A DNA stretch of 64,000 nt. Source: Rhexocercosporidium sp. MPI-PUGE-AT-0058 (lineage: Eukaryota > Ascomycota > Leotiomycetes > Helotiales). The stretch spans positions 930,001-994,000 of the forward strand of contig JAGTJL010000012.1 in assembly GCA_020746875.1 (NCBI GenBank), read 5' to 3'. The translations under genes were made by a program, and so were the position numbers. The notes under the pieces were generated by a model. It was not told the DNA's origin and did not search any database. It saw nothing but the letters and a program-made list of their open reading frames with translations. Within the stretch, counting starts at the first letter, position 1; each line of letters begins with the position of its first letter. Shown here piece by piece: positions 1 through 12,500 of the stretch.

Positions 1-117
1 TCTTTTGTACCATGGGAAATCGGGACCGGTGGAACTGGCTCTGGCGTATACCGCGTTAATAATTTCGACCGACTTTATCTTTTCTTGTCTCTCGCGGGTC
101 GGAGAGGAGACACCTAA
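1..117 (+). CDS. possible 3' end of a truncated plus-strand gene
   Basis: The frame starting at base 1 is open for 38 codons and ends with TAA at 115-117. It begins with a Gly/Thr-rich, coding-like segment (SFVPWEIGTGGTGSGVYR). No family is recognised. The rest of the gene would lie left of the window. It could equally be chance, because the second half of the frame looks unlike protein. Confidence 0.2.
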   Translation, partial: SFVPWEIGTGGTGSGVYRVNNFDRLYLFLSLAGRRGDT

Positions 118-951
118 ATATGGCTGGGCACATCGCATTTGAGGCTCACATATTTTTGCTGTGCTTGCCTGCACAAAATGCTTCTTATCTATCTTTTTCG
201 ATCTGGGATGGGGCGTCTCTGGATTCATGGCTGGCTGGGGCAAATGCTTGCTTGCTACATACACTATTTTAGTACTTCTTTGATACCCAATTTGCTTTCT
301 TAATTATAGTTAGCTGTTGAATTTATGGGGCGTGGAAAGATGGGATGGGTGAGATGGAGATGGAGAGGGGGAGTGAGACATGGAGCAGAAGGAGGGGAGA
401 AGGGAGAGGAGAGGATGTGATATGATCTTAATGAATGAGAACAGGATTTAGTGGATTTACTTGGTTGTTTGGTGGCTGGAGATGTTGCTGTGTTTAGAGC
501 TGGAGGAGGGAGGGATGAGGAAGGCGGGAGTAGAGGAGAGGAGAGAAGAGGGATGGATAGTTGATAAAGGAATATCAAATTACATCCACAATGTCTTTGG
601 TGCATGGAGATTATTGTGAAGTAGTCGCGGTGGTGATTTGGGACGCAACTATCCGATTGACTACAAGTGACCTTGAAGTCGATTGCCGATCTGGATGTCA
701 GGTTCTTGAGGAGATTTGTGACATTCATGACATTTGTGATAGATGGGCTTTCAGATATCGAGGATGTTGACAAATAATATTTACGATAGTGAAAAGATGC
801 ATGCCTCAGCTGAGATGTTGATAGAACCATCGTATGGCTGATTCAGAGCGGGGGGGGGAACAATTACTGTCAATGACCGTAGGCTAGCTAGTATCTTTAA
901 ATTCTGCTCGATTCACTCTCCAATCAAGACGAACTATGATATCTATCATAT
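118..951. other. intergenic region left of TRS65
   Basis: No supportable gene. The stretch at about 340-560 is strongly purine-skewed (GGAGAGG/GGATG runs) and produces a Ser/Pro-rich chance ORF on the minus strand. A run of nine G lies at about 850-858. The last part should hold the 3' UTR of the minus-strand TRS65 gene. Confidence 0.5.
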
Positions 952-2850
952 TTACTTGTCCACCAGCGGCGAGACGACAATACTGGGCAAGTCCTTGATA
1001 TCTACATGTTCCTGCGTCCCTAAATCAATTACCCTCACAGCCTCAACACCCACAATACCAACTTTCAGTGCCATGAACTTCAACTCGACATCGTAACACG
1101 CTGACGGCGCCAATGGTCCTACTCTTGTGTCTGTGCTCAGACAAACGATTTCCGTATCTTCCACTGCAGAGTTCTTCTGCATGGCGTAGATGATATTCTC
1201 GTCTACGACTGCATCGGCTACTTTGGGATCTTTGCGTGAGCCACCGTAGCCCGTGGATGGAGGGCGTGTAATCCGCGTTTCGGTGCGGCGCCGCTTGGGG
1301 ATGACGAGGAGTGCGAGTTTGCGTGGCCGGTCGGATCGGTTAACTATGAAGACTGACCAGGTGAAGGGGATACCTGGGTAGATTGGAGTGGAAGTTGTGG
1401 GACCTGTGAAGGTCATTGTGACGCCGAAGTCGGGGATAGAGGAGTTGCGTTGGTGGCGTGTGGTTATGTCTATTGATGGGAGGGCGTCGGGGCGACTTAT
1501 GGCGAGGGAGGACGCTGTTGCTTCGAGAGTTGAGCCGATGGAGAGTTGGGCTGGTCGGTGCGGGCGTTGGATGGGCTGCGTAGGGTTTCCGTAGCCGGGG
1601 TTTACGGGGGGTGTGAAGTCTAAGGAGGTTGTCCAGTGCATTGATATGTTGGGCTGGCAGCTGTTGGAGAGGATTGCGGTGGCTTGGATGGAGATCTCGA
1701 GACTTCGGACTTGGGAGCGGTTGGTTGCGTCGAGGTCGTCTGGACAGAGGCGGTAGAGGAATGTGATGTCGTCTTGTGGGAGGGATGTTATTGGTAAAGT
1801 CATGCCCGACACAGCGTTCAGGTCGTCGACATTTCCACCGATGATTTTGAGGTTCACTTTCTGAAGTGTCACTTTGCAGTTGGCGAAGGGCGTGATGTCC
1901 ACGTCAACTGAAGCTATCACAGTTGGGTTGCTGGGTGTTGTAGTCGGTCTGGAATACCTAACTCGCGCATTGATAGCTGGAACAACTTTGATAGATTGGC
2001 GTGAGATGTTCTTGAGAGGGCGCATCATGTCTCGAGCAGCTTGAGTTGTTGGAGCTACTCGAGAGACTCTGAGGGCTGATAGACGTGGTATTATACCACC
2101 CATTGCTGGGTCATCACTGAAAGCCTACGTTGAGTGAGCACTGGACTGATTTTCACCATCCATGAAGCTGACATACCTCTAATAAATTGATACCAGAAGG
2201 CACCTGGCTGGGTAAGTATTCTTCTCTAAGAGTGGAATCATGTACCTGCTCAACAGGCTTTAAATTTGCTGTCGCAGAGAATACAACAGATGGGTTCTGT
2301 AGACGAAGTCGAGGTCTGACAAGGAAAGCAGACATCTTCCACACGATCAAAATGTGGCCCTCGCCAGCGCTCGGATCTGTCTCATCAGGTCCTTGGACAA
2401 CAATCAATGGATCTTCGCTGTCCTGGACAGAGCCATTGTATATAACCTCCTGACCTGGTGGGCTTATGCTGCCATCCGTTTTGGAATTGACGACTTGTGC
2501 TTCGAGGTTTATAACCAGTCTTCCCAAGTATGATCGCAAGGTCCTCTCGTCGAAATATGGAGTTTGCAAAACAACGTATACATTAACCGTTTCATCTAGG
2601 ATCTATGAATGAGTAAGACATATGACTTTGTAAGTGATTGGGAGTACTAACCAAAGAATAGAGCCTGCCTTTGGGGTATAGCTGCTAATGGGGAATCGTT
2701 GCCCTCGTCCAGCCGCTCAACTGATCCACTCAATGCTTCCTCGATATTCAGATCGCTTGCTGCTGGAACAATTGTGTCCAAAACAGAGCTTTCCACAAAC
2801 TCTAGACTTCCACGAGGCCGCGCCTCTTCATTGTCGACCTCCTCCATCAT
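952..2850 (-). CDS. TRS65: TRAPP complex subunit Trs65
   Basis: Predicted exons on the minus strand are 2850-2652, 2595-2177 and 2124-952, giving 596 residues. The introns are 56 and 52 bp (donors GTTAGT and GTATGT, acceptors CTAG and GTAG), and joining them restores one frame across the conserved stretches ALFFDETVNVYVVLQTPYFD and LEAFSDDPAMGG. Trs65 is a fungus-specific subunit of the TRAPPII tethering complex that acts at the late Golgi and supports the Rab activator Ypt31/32. The long all-beta carboxyl part (roughly residues 250-590, with immunoglobulin-like strands near VDVDITPF and PFTWSVFIVN) is what I recognise as the Trs65 domain. An ATG at 2924 also lies upstream, but its frame closes after 25 codons, so I start at 2850. 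The gene is divergent from PRP40 with a 368-bp spacer. Confidence 0.8.
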
Positions 2851-3218
2851 CTTGTCGGTTGGAGGTTGGCTATCGTGAAGTAGATGTAACTAGCATCTGC
2901 TTTGAGGACTTGCTGAAATTCCATGCCACTGTGGCTGGTTAGGGAGGCAGACTCTTAAGGTACCTATGCAGCCCAGGGCGAACTCCAAGCTCGAGTTTAT
3001 TGATTAGCTGGTCGTCGTTCGAAGTCAACAAATTAATGTGGTAGTCGGAGGGAATAACGAAGTTCCGTGCAGTTGTCAAGCTCCTGCCCCAAAAGCACGC
3101 TACTGTAGCGAATTTGGCGTTCGCGTTAACTTTGTTACATACTCTTCCCCAGACTCTTCTCGACCATCCAGCAGCACCCTTGAATTCGCAAGATCGGAGC
3201 ATTGCAACATACTTCGCC
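2851..3218. promoter_or_regulatory. divergent TRS65-PRP40 promoter region
   Basis: This 368-bp spacer separates two start codons facing away from each other, so it must hold both promoters and 5' leaders. No clear TATA box or regulatory repeat is visible. A frame open from 3114 into PRP40 would add 35 residues; I treat it as leader because the WW-protein start at 3219 is the usual one. Confidence 0.5.
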
Positions 3219-6003
3219 ATGAGTGCGACTAATGGTATCAACGGCCATGCCGTTGCGCCTGCTCTGTGGTCAGAAGCGCGGAATGCTGAAGGTCGTGTCT
3301 ACTACTACAATACAATCACGAAAGCTACCCAATGGACCAAGCCAGAGGACTTGATGACTCCGGCAGAGGTGAGTTTCCTACGACAGCCTTACGTGGGTCC
3401 ATGCTAACATGAAAATTCAGCGCGCTCTTGCAAATCAGCCATGGAAGGAGTATACCGCCGAAGGAGGCCGTAAATACTGGTACAATACGGAAACGAAGCA
3501 GAGCTCATGGGAAATGCCAGATGTATACAAGGAAGCGTTATCCAAAGAAGCCGCCGCTCCTACACCCGTTGCGCCGTAAGTAGAGCCTTCAAATGATGTG
3601 CCCTGACAATTATGCTGACATCTTGCAGAGCTCCTACTTTCGTCGCAGGCGGAGGGTTTTCTGCTGCTCAATTCGACAGCCCACGAGACAGAGAACCTCT
3701 AGGAGAAGCCCGTCAAATTGCCTATGGAAATGATGTCAATGGAAGCCGAGCACAAGTTTTTGTTCCCGCAAACACTGACCCTGACTACTCTACTTTTGAA
3801 GAGGCAGAAGCAGCATTCCTAAAGCTATTGCGCCGTCAAAATGTCGATCCGAATTGGACTTGGGAGCAGACGATGCGATCGATCATCAAAGACCCTCAAT
3901 ACCGCGCCTTAAAGGACCCCAAAGATCGTAAGAATGCATTCGAGAAGTATGCGGTGGAAGTACGTGCTCAGGAAAAGGATCGAGCAAAGGAGAGAATCGA
4001 GAAACTCCGCAAGGATTTTGCTACTATGCTGAGAAGCCACCCAGAGATTAAGCATTACACTCGCTGGAAGACAGCTCGACCGATTATCGAGGGAGAGACC
4101 ATCTTTCGCTCTGCGAAGGACGATGACGAGCGACGTCAGCTATTCGAGGACTATATCATCGAGCTGAAAAAGGCCAATGTCGAGCGAGAAGCAACTTCAC
4201 GAAGAGCTGCGATGGACGAACTCGTGGATATCCTCAAGGGACTTGATTTGGAGCCATACACTAGATGGTCCGAGGCACAAGGTATCATCCAGTCCAACCC
4301 ACGATTTCAAGGTGATCAGAAATTCAAGTCACTCACCAAATCTGATATGTTGACTGCTTTTGAAAATCATATCAAGTCTCTTGAAAAGACCTTCAATGAT
4401 GCCCGTCAGCAGGAGAAGAACTTGAAGTCCAGGAGAGAACGTCAGAACCGAGACCGCTTTCTGGGCCTTCTACATGAACTCAAGAACGACAACAAAATTA
4501 AAGCAGGATCAAAATGGAGTCAGATTCACCCCTTGATTGCAAAGGATGATAGATACCAAGCAATTCTCGGCCAACCAGGCTCCAAGCCAATTGATTTGTT
4601 CTGGGACATGGTTGAGGAAGAAGAACGTGCTCTTCGTAGCACTCGAAATGATGTTCTGGATGTTCTTGATGTAGGTCACATTCTCATTCCCGTTGAAATG
4701 GCAAGCTGATGGTTTACTTAGGACAAACGGTTTGAAATTCAGGCGAAGACAACTTTTGAGGAGTTCCTTGCCTTAATGCAAAATGATCGACGAACTGCTA
4801 ACATTGATCGAGACGCATTATCACTGATATTCGAGCGCGTAAGTTTGGTCCTCATTTCCGCAATCAACAGTTTCTAACAGTGCACAGCTACGTGAGAAGG
4901 TTTCACGCCGCAATGAAGCAGACAATGTCCAGCTCGAGCGTCAACAACGTCGTGCTGTGGATGCCCTCAGGTCTTTCATCAAGCATCTCGAGCCTCCTAT
5001 CCGCATCGATGATACGTTTGAGAGAATCCGTCCAAGGATTGAAAAATCCGAAGAGTACGTTGCACTCCCCTCTGACGACCTTCGACGCTCTGCTTTCGAC
5101 AAGGTCATTCGACGCTTGAAGGAGAAGGAAGAAGATGCAGAGAAGGATCGTCTCAAGCGCCGGGATCGGGCCTCAATAGACCGACCAATCCACCGCGAGA
5201 GAGATAGAGGTGAGAGATCCCACCGTAGAAGAACTCGCAGCCCGGAGCCAGATGCCTACGAGGCCGATAGACGCAAAGCCATTGCCGACCGAGAGAAGAA
5301 CTACCGGAAAGCAAGCGCAGCAGACACCTTGTTGTCCCCCGGCCGCCGTGATCGAGGTGATCGAGGTGATCGGGAGCGGGAGCGGGACCGCGAGCGTGAA
5401 CGCGATTTCGATCTGGATAGACCTCATCGTAGCCGACGAGAGGAACCATCGAGTCACTATGACCGAGAGCGTCGGGATAGGGAGAGCGAGAGAGAGAAGC
5501 TCTACCGCAAGCGAGGAGATCCTAGGGGAAGCATTGATGAGTTGCCATACGGTGATGAGAGACCAAGCGGCGGGAGTCGGCGACGAAGAGCTGACAGTGA
5601 CGTGGAAAGTGCTGATAGCACTAGGATTGTAAAGGTTCGTCGTATTTCCAATTCTCTCAGTAAAACATGAATGTACAAACACATTCTGGAACTAGGTTTT
5701 TCATGGAGTGGCTCAGCCGTTTCCTAATTGATTATACCTAATTCCCATGTGGCTTTCATATCTGGATCAAAAAAGAAGCTTTCCTTTGCATTAAGGGCGG
5801 GTCCCTTATAACTGTATCGGACTGTGATTCTGACATACAAAAATTAGAGGACAAGGAGAGATATTACACCGCGTGAGCGATCCCCAATCCCTCCACGTGA
5901 ACGGCGTCACAGGACTAGGACACCACCACCTGCTCCAATACCAGCGAAAGAGGAACCAGCCGTTCACTCCGGCAGCGAAGAGGGCGAGATTGAAGAAGAA
6001 TAG
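3219..6003 (+). CDS. PRP40: U1 snRNP-associated splicing factor Prp40
   Basis: Six predicted exons (3219-3368, 3421-3575, 3629-4670, 4722-4838, 4888-5634, 5848-6003) encode 788 residues. Two WW domains lie at about residues 14-43 (LWSEARNAEGRVYYYN, ending QWTKP) and 57-84 (WKEYTAEGGRKYWYN, ending SWEMP). A series of FF domains follows (about 150-570, for example FLKLLRRQNVDPNWTWEQT and FATMLRSHPEIKHYTRW). The tail is very rich in Arg, Asp and Glu and ends in an acidic GEIEEE. Prp40 belongs to the U1 snRNP. Its WW domains bind proline-rich partners such as the branch-point protein, bridging the two ends of an intron; the FF domains bind other splicing factors and the phosphorylated RNA polymerase II tail. 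The last intron (213 bp, donor GTTCGT) is the longest and least certain junction, but the final exon reads in frame to a natural stop. Confidence 0.9.
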
Positions 6004-6677
6004 AGGTGTGATTTAAGTAGTGGGAGTTGGTTTCAGCTCTATCTTGTACTGTATGTATCGCGACCACACCACCAAAATTTCCCGAGGCATGATGACTTTG
6101 GCAGGCAGAGTTATTTAGAAATCTCGAATCACTGGGGAACGCGGTGATCATGCGTTATGGGATGGGAATGCGCGGGGTATGATTGCAAGATCATGAACAT
6201 TTTTCTCGGTGTGTATTCTGCTCTCCTAACGAGTCATATAATTTTGGGTACTGTCCGAGCATTCAACCTCAACGCATAGAATCTCAAGCCTCAATCAATC
6301 AATCATTTGTCCAAATGTAGTTCTTTTTAGAAGGCAAATTCCATCCTTCCTCCACCTGTGCTTTTGGTGTGTTGATGCAAAAATACATCTGACGGCAGTT
6401 ATCCACTTTGCCGTTGCCCCCTCAATCTACCGTGATGTGCTGCCCGTGCGCGATACAATAGACAAAGGAAATGGTAGCAGACCATCGGTAGGACCAGGAC
6501 AACAGGGAAATAAACTGCCGTCGCCGTCGTTAGCCGTCGGGCTCCTCTTCATCAGAAGAAGCCTTTTCCTCGTCTGGGAACCCCTGTCCCGTTTGCCCCT
6601 TCCCGTTTGATGCTGATCCCTTAACGCCTGGCAATGCATGATTCGTGAAGGGTATTTGTTCGTATGAGTTGCCCAGT
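6004..6677. other. convergent spacer between PRP40 and RLI1
   Basis: The 3' ends of PRP40 and RLI1 face each other across 674 bp. I see no gene. Short ORFs on both strands have no coding character. Terminators and poly(A) sites of both genes should lie here, but no signal stands out. Confidence 0.5.
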
Positions 6678-8912
6678 TTAACTAGATTTCGAAGCAGCAG
6701 CAGGCTCCTTGGTCGCCGCATCATCCTCCAAGAAGAACTGAATACATTTGTTAGCAAAGACCCGGATTTATTCTTAATGTGGGAGGAAGGAACGTACGTA
6801 ATTTCCACCCAACTTTTGCTCTTGGTCCAGTTGGGAGTTGAGCTTGTTGATACGAGGTCTGAAGTTGGTAGGATCACGTCTGAAGGTGACATCGAGGTTC
6901 TTCAAGAACTTGTTGCAGCCGGTGAGCAATGACTCGGGGGTGTTGGCCCGAGCATTGATTCCTGGCTCACCGTCAAAGACAATGACTCTGTCAGCGAGAT
7001 AGGTAGCCATGATGAAATCGTGCTCGACGACGAAGGCGGTCTTCTTGGAGTGCATGATGAATCGCTTGATGACGCGGGCAGCAATGATACGTTGTTCGGA
7101 ATCGAGGTAGGCGGAAGGCTCATCGATGAGGTAGATATCTGCTGGAAGACCAAGAGCGAGGACGATAGCAACACGTTGCAATTCTCCACCAGAAAGAGTC
7201 TTGACTTCTTGATCAATGAATTCATCCAGCTTCAATGGCTTGACGACATCGGTCTGGAATTGTGGGAGGAGGAAAGCAGTCTTGATCTTCTTGAAGAACA
7301 GTTGTCGAACTGTGCCCTCAAACTTGGGTGTGATTTTCTGAGGCTTCATGCTGACCTTCATACCGGGGACCTTTTGATTGCCGTCTGGCTGAATGGCACC
7401 AGCAAGGAGTTTACAGAAAGTGGTCTTTCCGGTTCCGTTCTCACCCATCATGACGATGATCTCAGAATCAGTAAAGTCACCATCCTTGATTTGCAGGTGG
7501 AATCCACCGAGCGTCTTCTCCATAGATGGGTAGGTGAAAGCACGGGAACGGTCGGCCATGAATTCATCAGCAGCCTCGGCGATACGGAAAGTCAAAGATT
7601 CCTCTCTGAATCGCAAGTTCTCGGTGGGAATGTTACCATCAAGGAAGATATTGATACCTTCACGGACTGAGGCAGGAAGTGTAACAACACCATATACTGC
7701 AGGCTTTCCGTAAAGAACACAAATGAAATCGGAGAGATAGTCCAGAACTGAAAGATCATGCTCAACACAGATAACATAGTCATTTGGTCGAAGAAGAGAG
7801 CGGATGACCTTCGCGGCACTCAGACGTTGCTTGACATCAAGGTAGGATGAAGGCTCGTCGAACATATACCTAGCAAAAGATTAGATCTCAGTCTCAATGA
7901 AGAGCGAACGTAGCTTACACATCAGCTTGCTGAACACAGACAGTTCCGATGGCAAATCTTTGAAGTTCTCCTCCAGACAGAAGGTTGATATCACGGTCCA
8001 TGATATGGTTCAGCTCAAGAACATCGAGCACTTCCTCCAAATTGTCCAAGCTCGAGTTGGCCTCGATCAAGGTACGAACGGTCTTGTCGGCGCCTCGGAC
8101 AGCTTTGGGGATACGGTCGACATATTGGGGCTTGACGATTGCCTTGAGATCATCTTCGAGGATTTTGGTGAAGTAATCTGGAATCTTGTCAGTCTTTAAC
8201 AATTGTTGTATGTGGCCGAGGTTCAATTACTCTGCAATTCGGAGCCACGGAAGTGCTTAATCACATCTTGCCAGTCTGGTGGATTGTCGTATCTTCCCAA
8301 GTTCGGCTTCAGCTTTCCGCTCAAGATCTTAAGTGCTGTGCTCTTTCCAATACCGTTAGAACCGACTAGACCTAAAACTTGTCCTGGACGCGGGGTTGGC
8401 AGCCGATGGAGCTTGAAGCTGTTGGCAGAGTATCGGTGGGTAATTTGGGACTCGAGATTTGTTGGCAGATTGATGATGTTTATGGCACCGAAAGGGCATT
8501 TCTTTGGGCAGATACCGCATCCGATACAAAGACTCTCGGAAATGAAAGCGATCTTGGATTCAGGAGTGACCTCGATGCAGAGCCGGCCACTTCGCACCAC
8601 CGGACAGGATTTCTTGCATTCTTGACGACATTTCTACATCGGTATTCAGTATGTATTGCGGAGTATGTAGAGGAGGTAATGAGGTTGTACCTTGGGCTTG
8701 CACTATATTATGGAAGGCACTCCGTTAGCATTCGACCTGCTTCGTGGCGGGGTTGTAGTGGGGTAGGGCTTGTGGCAATCGAACCTTGTCAGTGCTGATG
8801 ATGGCGATACTGTGACGGTATTCTTGTCAGTATACGATAATTCCAAGTGCTTCAGCGTCTGCGAGGCAGCCGTCTTGAGGATTTGGCCATACCGGGTGAG
8901 CTTGTCCGACAT
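6678..8912 (-). CDS. RLI1: ABCE1/Rli1 ribosome-recycling ATPase
   Basis: Seven predicted exons on the minus strand (8912-8893, 8809-8785, 8702-8691, 8633-8231, 8177-7919, 7869-6798, 6737-6678) encode 616 residues, close to the usual ~600. The amino end carries two 4Fe-4S motifs: C16, C21, C25 and C29P, then [14 protein letters not shown] (C55, C58, C61, C65). Two ABC nucleotide-binding domains follow. NBD1 has Walker [10 protein letters not shown], signature LSGGELQR and Walker [14 protein letters not shown]2 has [17 protein letters not shown] and [10 protein letters not shown]. Rli1 splits 80S ribosomes after termination with eRF1 or Dom34 and helps initiation and 40S export. Exon 3 is only 12 nt (TGCAAGCCCAAG, coding CKPK); it restores the first iron-sulfur motif, and its upstream intron has a perfect GCTAAC branch point. 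The protein is essential and highly conserved, so the identity is certain; small-exon borders are very likely but inferred. Confidence 0.95.
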
Positions 8913-9525
8913 CTTGCTGGCTTTGCGCTCTGCGCTCAACTGTGGGCGTGCTTTGTGGGATGGTTTTCGAAGGAGAGATCGCTCTGTTGCGTTGCGCAAC
9001 GACCCAGGGCTAGTCTGCTTTGGCGGAGCAGTGAGCGGGATGCCTTCTGCTGATAGACAGTCACAAAGGGGTGAATCTGGCGACGATGAAGACGTGTGCT
9101 TGTGCAGTGCAGGACCAAGCAGGATTCTCGCAGAACAATCAACGCTCGAAAGTATTTTGGCCCAGAATTACGAGCCCAGTATTGCTCTGATCTGATTGGC
9201 CCATCGGCACCGCCAGCCCCGGACCCCGACGTCTTAAGCGAGGCTTTCTTCGACTGCGCTGCACCGCACCTGCACCAAAAGTCCTTGCGCTGTAGCACCA
9301 CCATCCACCACCCACCCACCCGCACCAGGGCCAGCCGCTCCGCTGCGCTACTCTGTCTTCGGCTGCTACCCTTCACTCGTCAAGAGTCCTGAGCCTCACT
9401 GACTGACTGCCCAATCTCAAAGATCTCCACCACCCCGTCCAACTCCAACTGCCCAGCATATTTCCTCATTACTCTCTTTGTTTGACTACAAATACTCTCT
9501 TTGCCTCTCGGGGGGCCACCTAATC
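8913..9525. promoter_or_regulatory. divergent RLI1-CHD1 promoter region
   Basis: A 613-bp spacer between two start codons pointing outward. It is GC-richer than neighbouring spacers, with C-rich tracts near 9,300-9,330 (repeated CCACC on the plus strand). Overlapping ORFs on both strands look like by-products of composition. It should hold both promoters; no specific binding site is claimed. Confidence 0.5.
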
Positions 9526-12500
9526 ATGGCTTGTAAGTGCTTTTCGCTTTCTTAATTGTTCCCTTGCAAGAACAGCTGCCCTTCGACCCGCCTGCTCGTC
9601 TGCCTTCTGGACAGCACCTGTACTAGACGCTACATATCGAGGGATTCGAGCCGGAACGCGATACGAATCCCCTTCAGGTGATACTTCGACTCATGTCAAT
9701 GTTGTCGACGAGTTGCGAGACTTTGCGCGGCTTCGCACATTCTCCAGCATCCCCAATCGTCCAGAAATCATCATCAGCCCAATACCAAAACCCATCCCCA
9801 AACTCCTCGATATGCGCCGGCGATATTTAGACAGCATTCGAAGACCCTTCTGTAATGGCTCGTATGGTTTCTGGATCGCCCACTCGTGCTCTGGGTCCTC
9901 TTATGAGTTTTGGAACTCTGGCATCATAGCAAAAGTCGGATTTTCTGGTACCAATGCTAACTTCATCGTCCTCAGCCCCATCGCCGCCAGCGACACCATT
10001 TGACAGGACAAAGTCGTTACCTCTCTCCAATGGGAATGGTACTCAGATGGAGGCTTCTGCTCTTACAAACGACGATGCCCCTTATGACAGTCTGTCAGAC
10101 CTCTCCGAGGCTGGCAATCCTCCAAACGACGACGGTCCATCACCGGCGACCTCCTCGAACCATCAGTCCGAATTTGGAGCTCAAGACACCGACAATTCCG
10201 AGTCTTCCGCTGCAGAAGCTCAAGATGAATCTGACGATGCCGACTTCGACATGGAGGACAGTCCACCCGAAGCCCCTACAACTACGGCGCGAGAGGAACG
10301 ATCTACATCCACGGAGTCTCGTCGTCCTGCTAAGCGGAAGCAACCTGCTGAAGACGAGCACATTTTGGCCAATCCAGAACTGTACGGTCTGCGAAGAAGT
10401 GTAGGTTATCTAATGGGTTGTTCCTCAGGGAGAATTGAACTGACTTTTTCTGCTAGGGTCGTCCTGTCCAACAACGAACAATCGTGGGTTCCTTGCTCCC
10501 TCCGTCTACGTACATATACGCCAGGAGATTTACTAATACATTCTAGATTGAGTCCGATGATGAAAATAACGATGATTCCGACTCTGATGTCGTGCCAGTT
10601 CATCGAACCAAACGAAGAAAACAGGAACGTTCTCAGCCTTGTATGCACCCTCATTCCTGCACCCTCACCGTCGCCGGTAACTAACTAGTAGCTTTCAGCT
10701 TCGAAACGCGATACACCCTTACCGCCCTCAGCTTCAGTATCCGACTCCGATTCTGATACCTATGGAGGCGCGCGAGCTCGTACAGCTACTAAGAAGAATC
10801 GTCGTCGCCAACTCGAATCTGGCAATGTCGCACCCGTCTACCAAGAAAAGCGATGGAACAGCCGGAGGGCTGCTCAAGTTACGGCTGGGGCATATCAAGA
10901 GAGCGAAGCAGAATTCGAGGACGAGTCCGAGATGATGACCCCGAATTATTGGGTGGGCGGTGAAACCGAGGACATTACCCCATACATCGATGTCGTCCTG
11001 AAGCATCGACTCAAGGAGGGTCAGGACATAAATAAGGAAGACTTGGGTCGAGATGACTTTGAATACTTCATCAAGTGGCAGGGCAAGTCTCATTATCACG
11101 CAACATGGGAAACCACGACTTCCCTAACGGGAATGCGCGGCTTCCGTCGACTTGAGAACTATTATCGAAAGATTGTCCTCGAGGATATATACATAGCACG
11201 TGGCAGCGACATACCCCCAGAAGAAAAGGAGAAATGGATGCTAGACCGTGAGCGTGACTCCGATGCTCTGCTCGACTATACCAAAGTCGAGCGTGTCATC
11301 GGTACACGAGATGGCGAAGAGGAGACTGAGTATTTCGTCAAGTGGAAGGGTCTCTATTACGAATCGTGCACTTGGGAAGCCTCGTCGCTCGTTAGTGAGA
11401 TTGCCCAGGATGCTATCGACAAGTTCTTGGATCGCAGCTCCCGCTCATTAGCATCCAGCAAAGAGGAGACGAACCCAAATACTCGCGGTCCTCATGTGCC
11501 AATCAGAGAGCAGCCTTCATACGTCAAGAATGGGCAACTTCGAGATTTCCAAATCACTGGGCTTAACTTCTTGGCTTACAACTGGTGCAAAAACAAGAAC
11601 GTCATTCTTGCTGACGAAATGGGTCTGGGAAAGACCGTTCAGACAGTATCTTTTATGAATTGGCTTCGACATGACAGACACCAAGAAGGCCCCTTCCTTG
11701 TGGTCGTGCCTCTTACTACCATTCCGGCTTGGGCAGACACTTTCGAGTACTGGTCTCCAGATGTCAACTATGTCATCTACAACGGCAAAGAATCATCTCG
11801 GAGCATTATCCGCGAGTATGAGCTCTTCTCTGACGGCAATGTCAAGAAGCCCAAGTTCAACGTTCTACTTACCTCGTACGAATACATTCTTACCGACGCC
11901 ACGATACTGTCTCAAATCAAGTGGCAGTTCATGGCTGTTGATGAAGCTCATCGCTTGAAGAACCGAGAATCCCAGTTGTATCAAAGGCTGCTGGACTTCA
12001 AGGCCCCGAGTCGACTGTTGATCACCGGAACTCCGGTTCAAAACACCCTTGGGGAGTTGTCGGCCCTCATGGACTTTCTCATGCCAGGCGAGTTGGACAT
12101 TGAAGAAGATATGGACTTGACAGAGGAAGCCGCTGGAGAGAAGATCGCAGCACTCACCAACAAGATCCAACCTTACATTCTGCGTCGGACGAAGCAGAAG
12201 GTTGAGAACGATTTGCCTCCAAAGAGCGAAAAGATCATTCGTGTTGAGCTGTCTGACGTCCAGCTGGATTACTACAAAAACATCCTGACAAGAAACTACG
12301 CTGCCCTCAATGAAGGTGGTAAGGGCCAAAAGCAATCTCTCCTCAACATCATGATGGAGTTGAAGAAGGCCAGTAACCACCCTTACATGTTTCCCAACGC
12401 TGAGGATAAGATCTTGAAAGGAAGTGATCGACGTGAGGATCAGCTGAAGGGTTTGATCGCCAGCAGTGGAAAGATGATGCTCTTGGATCAGCTCTTGACC

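Noticed and set aside
2850..2924. Upstream ATG at 2924 as TRS65 start
   Set aside because: Its frame closes after 25 codons and no convincing donor links it to the main frame, so the start at 2850 is preferred.
7020..7670. 216-codon plus-strand ORF inside RLI1
   Set aside because: Shadow of the ABC domain coding strand; no domain of its own.
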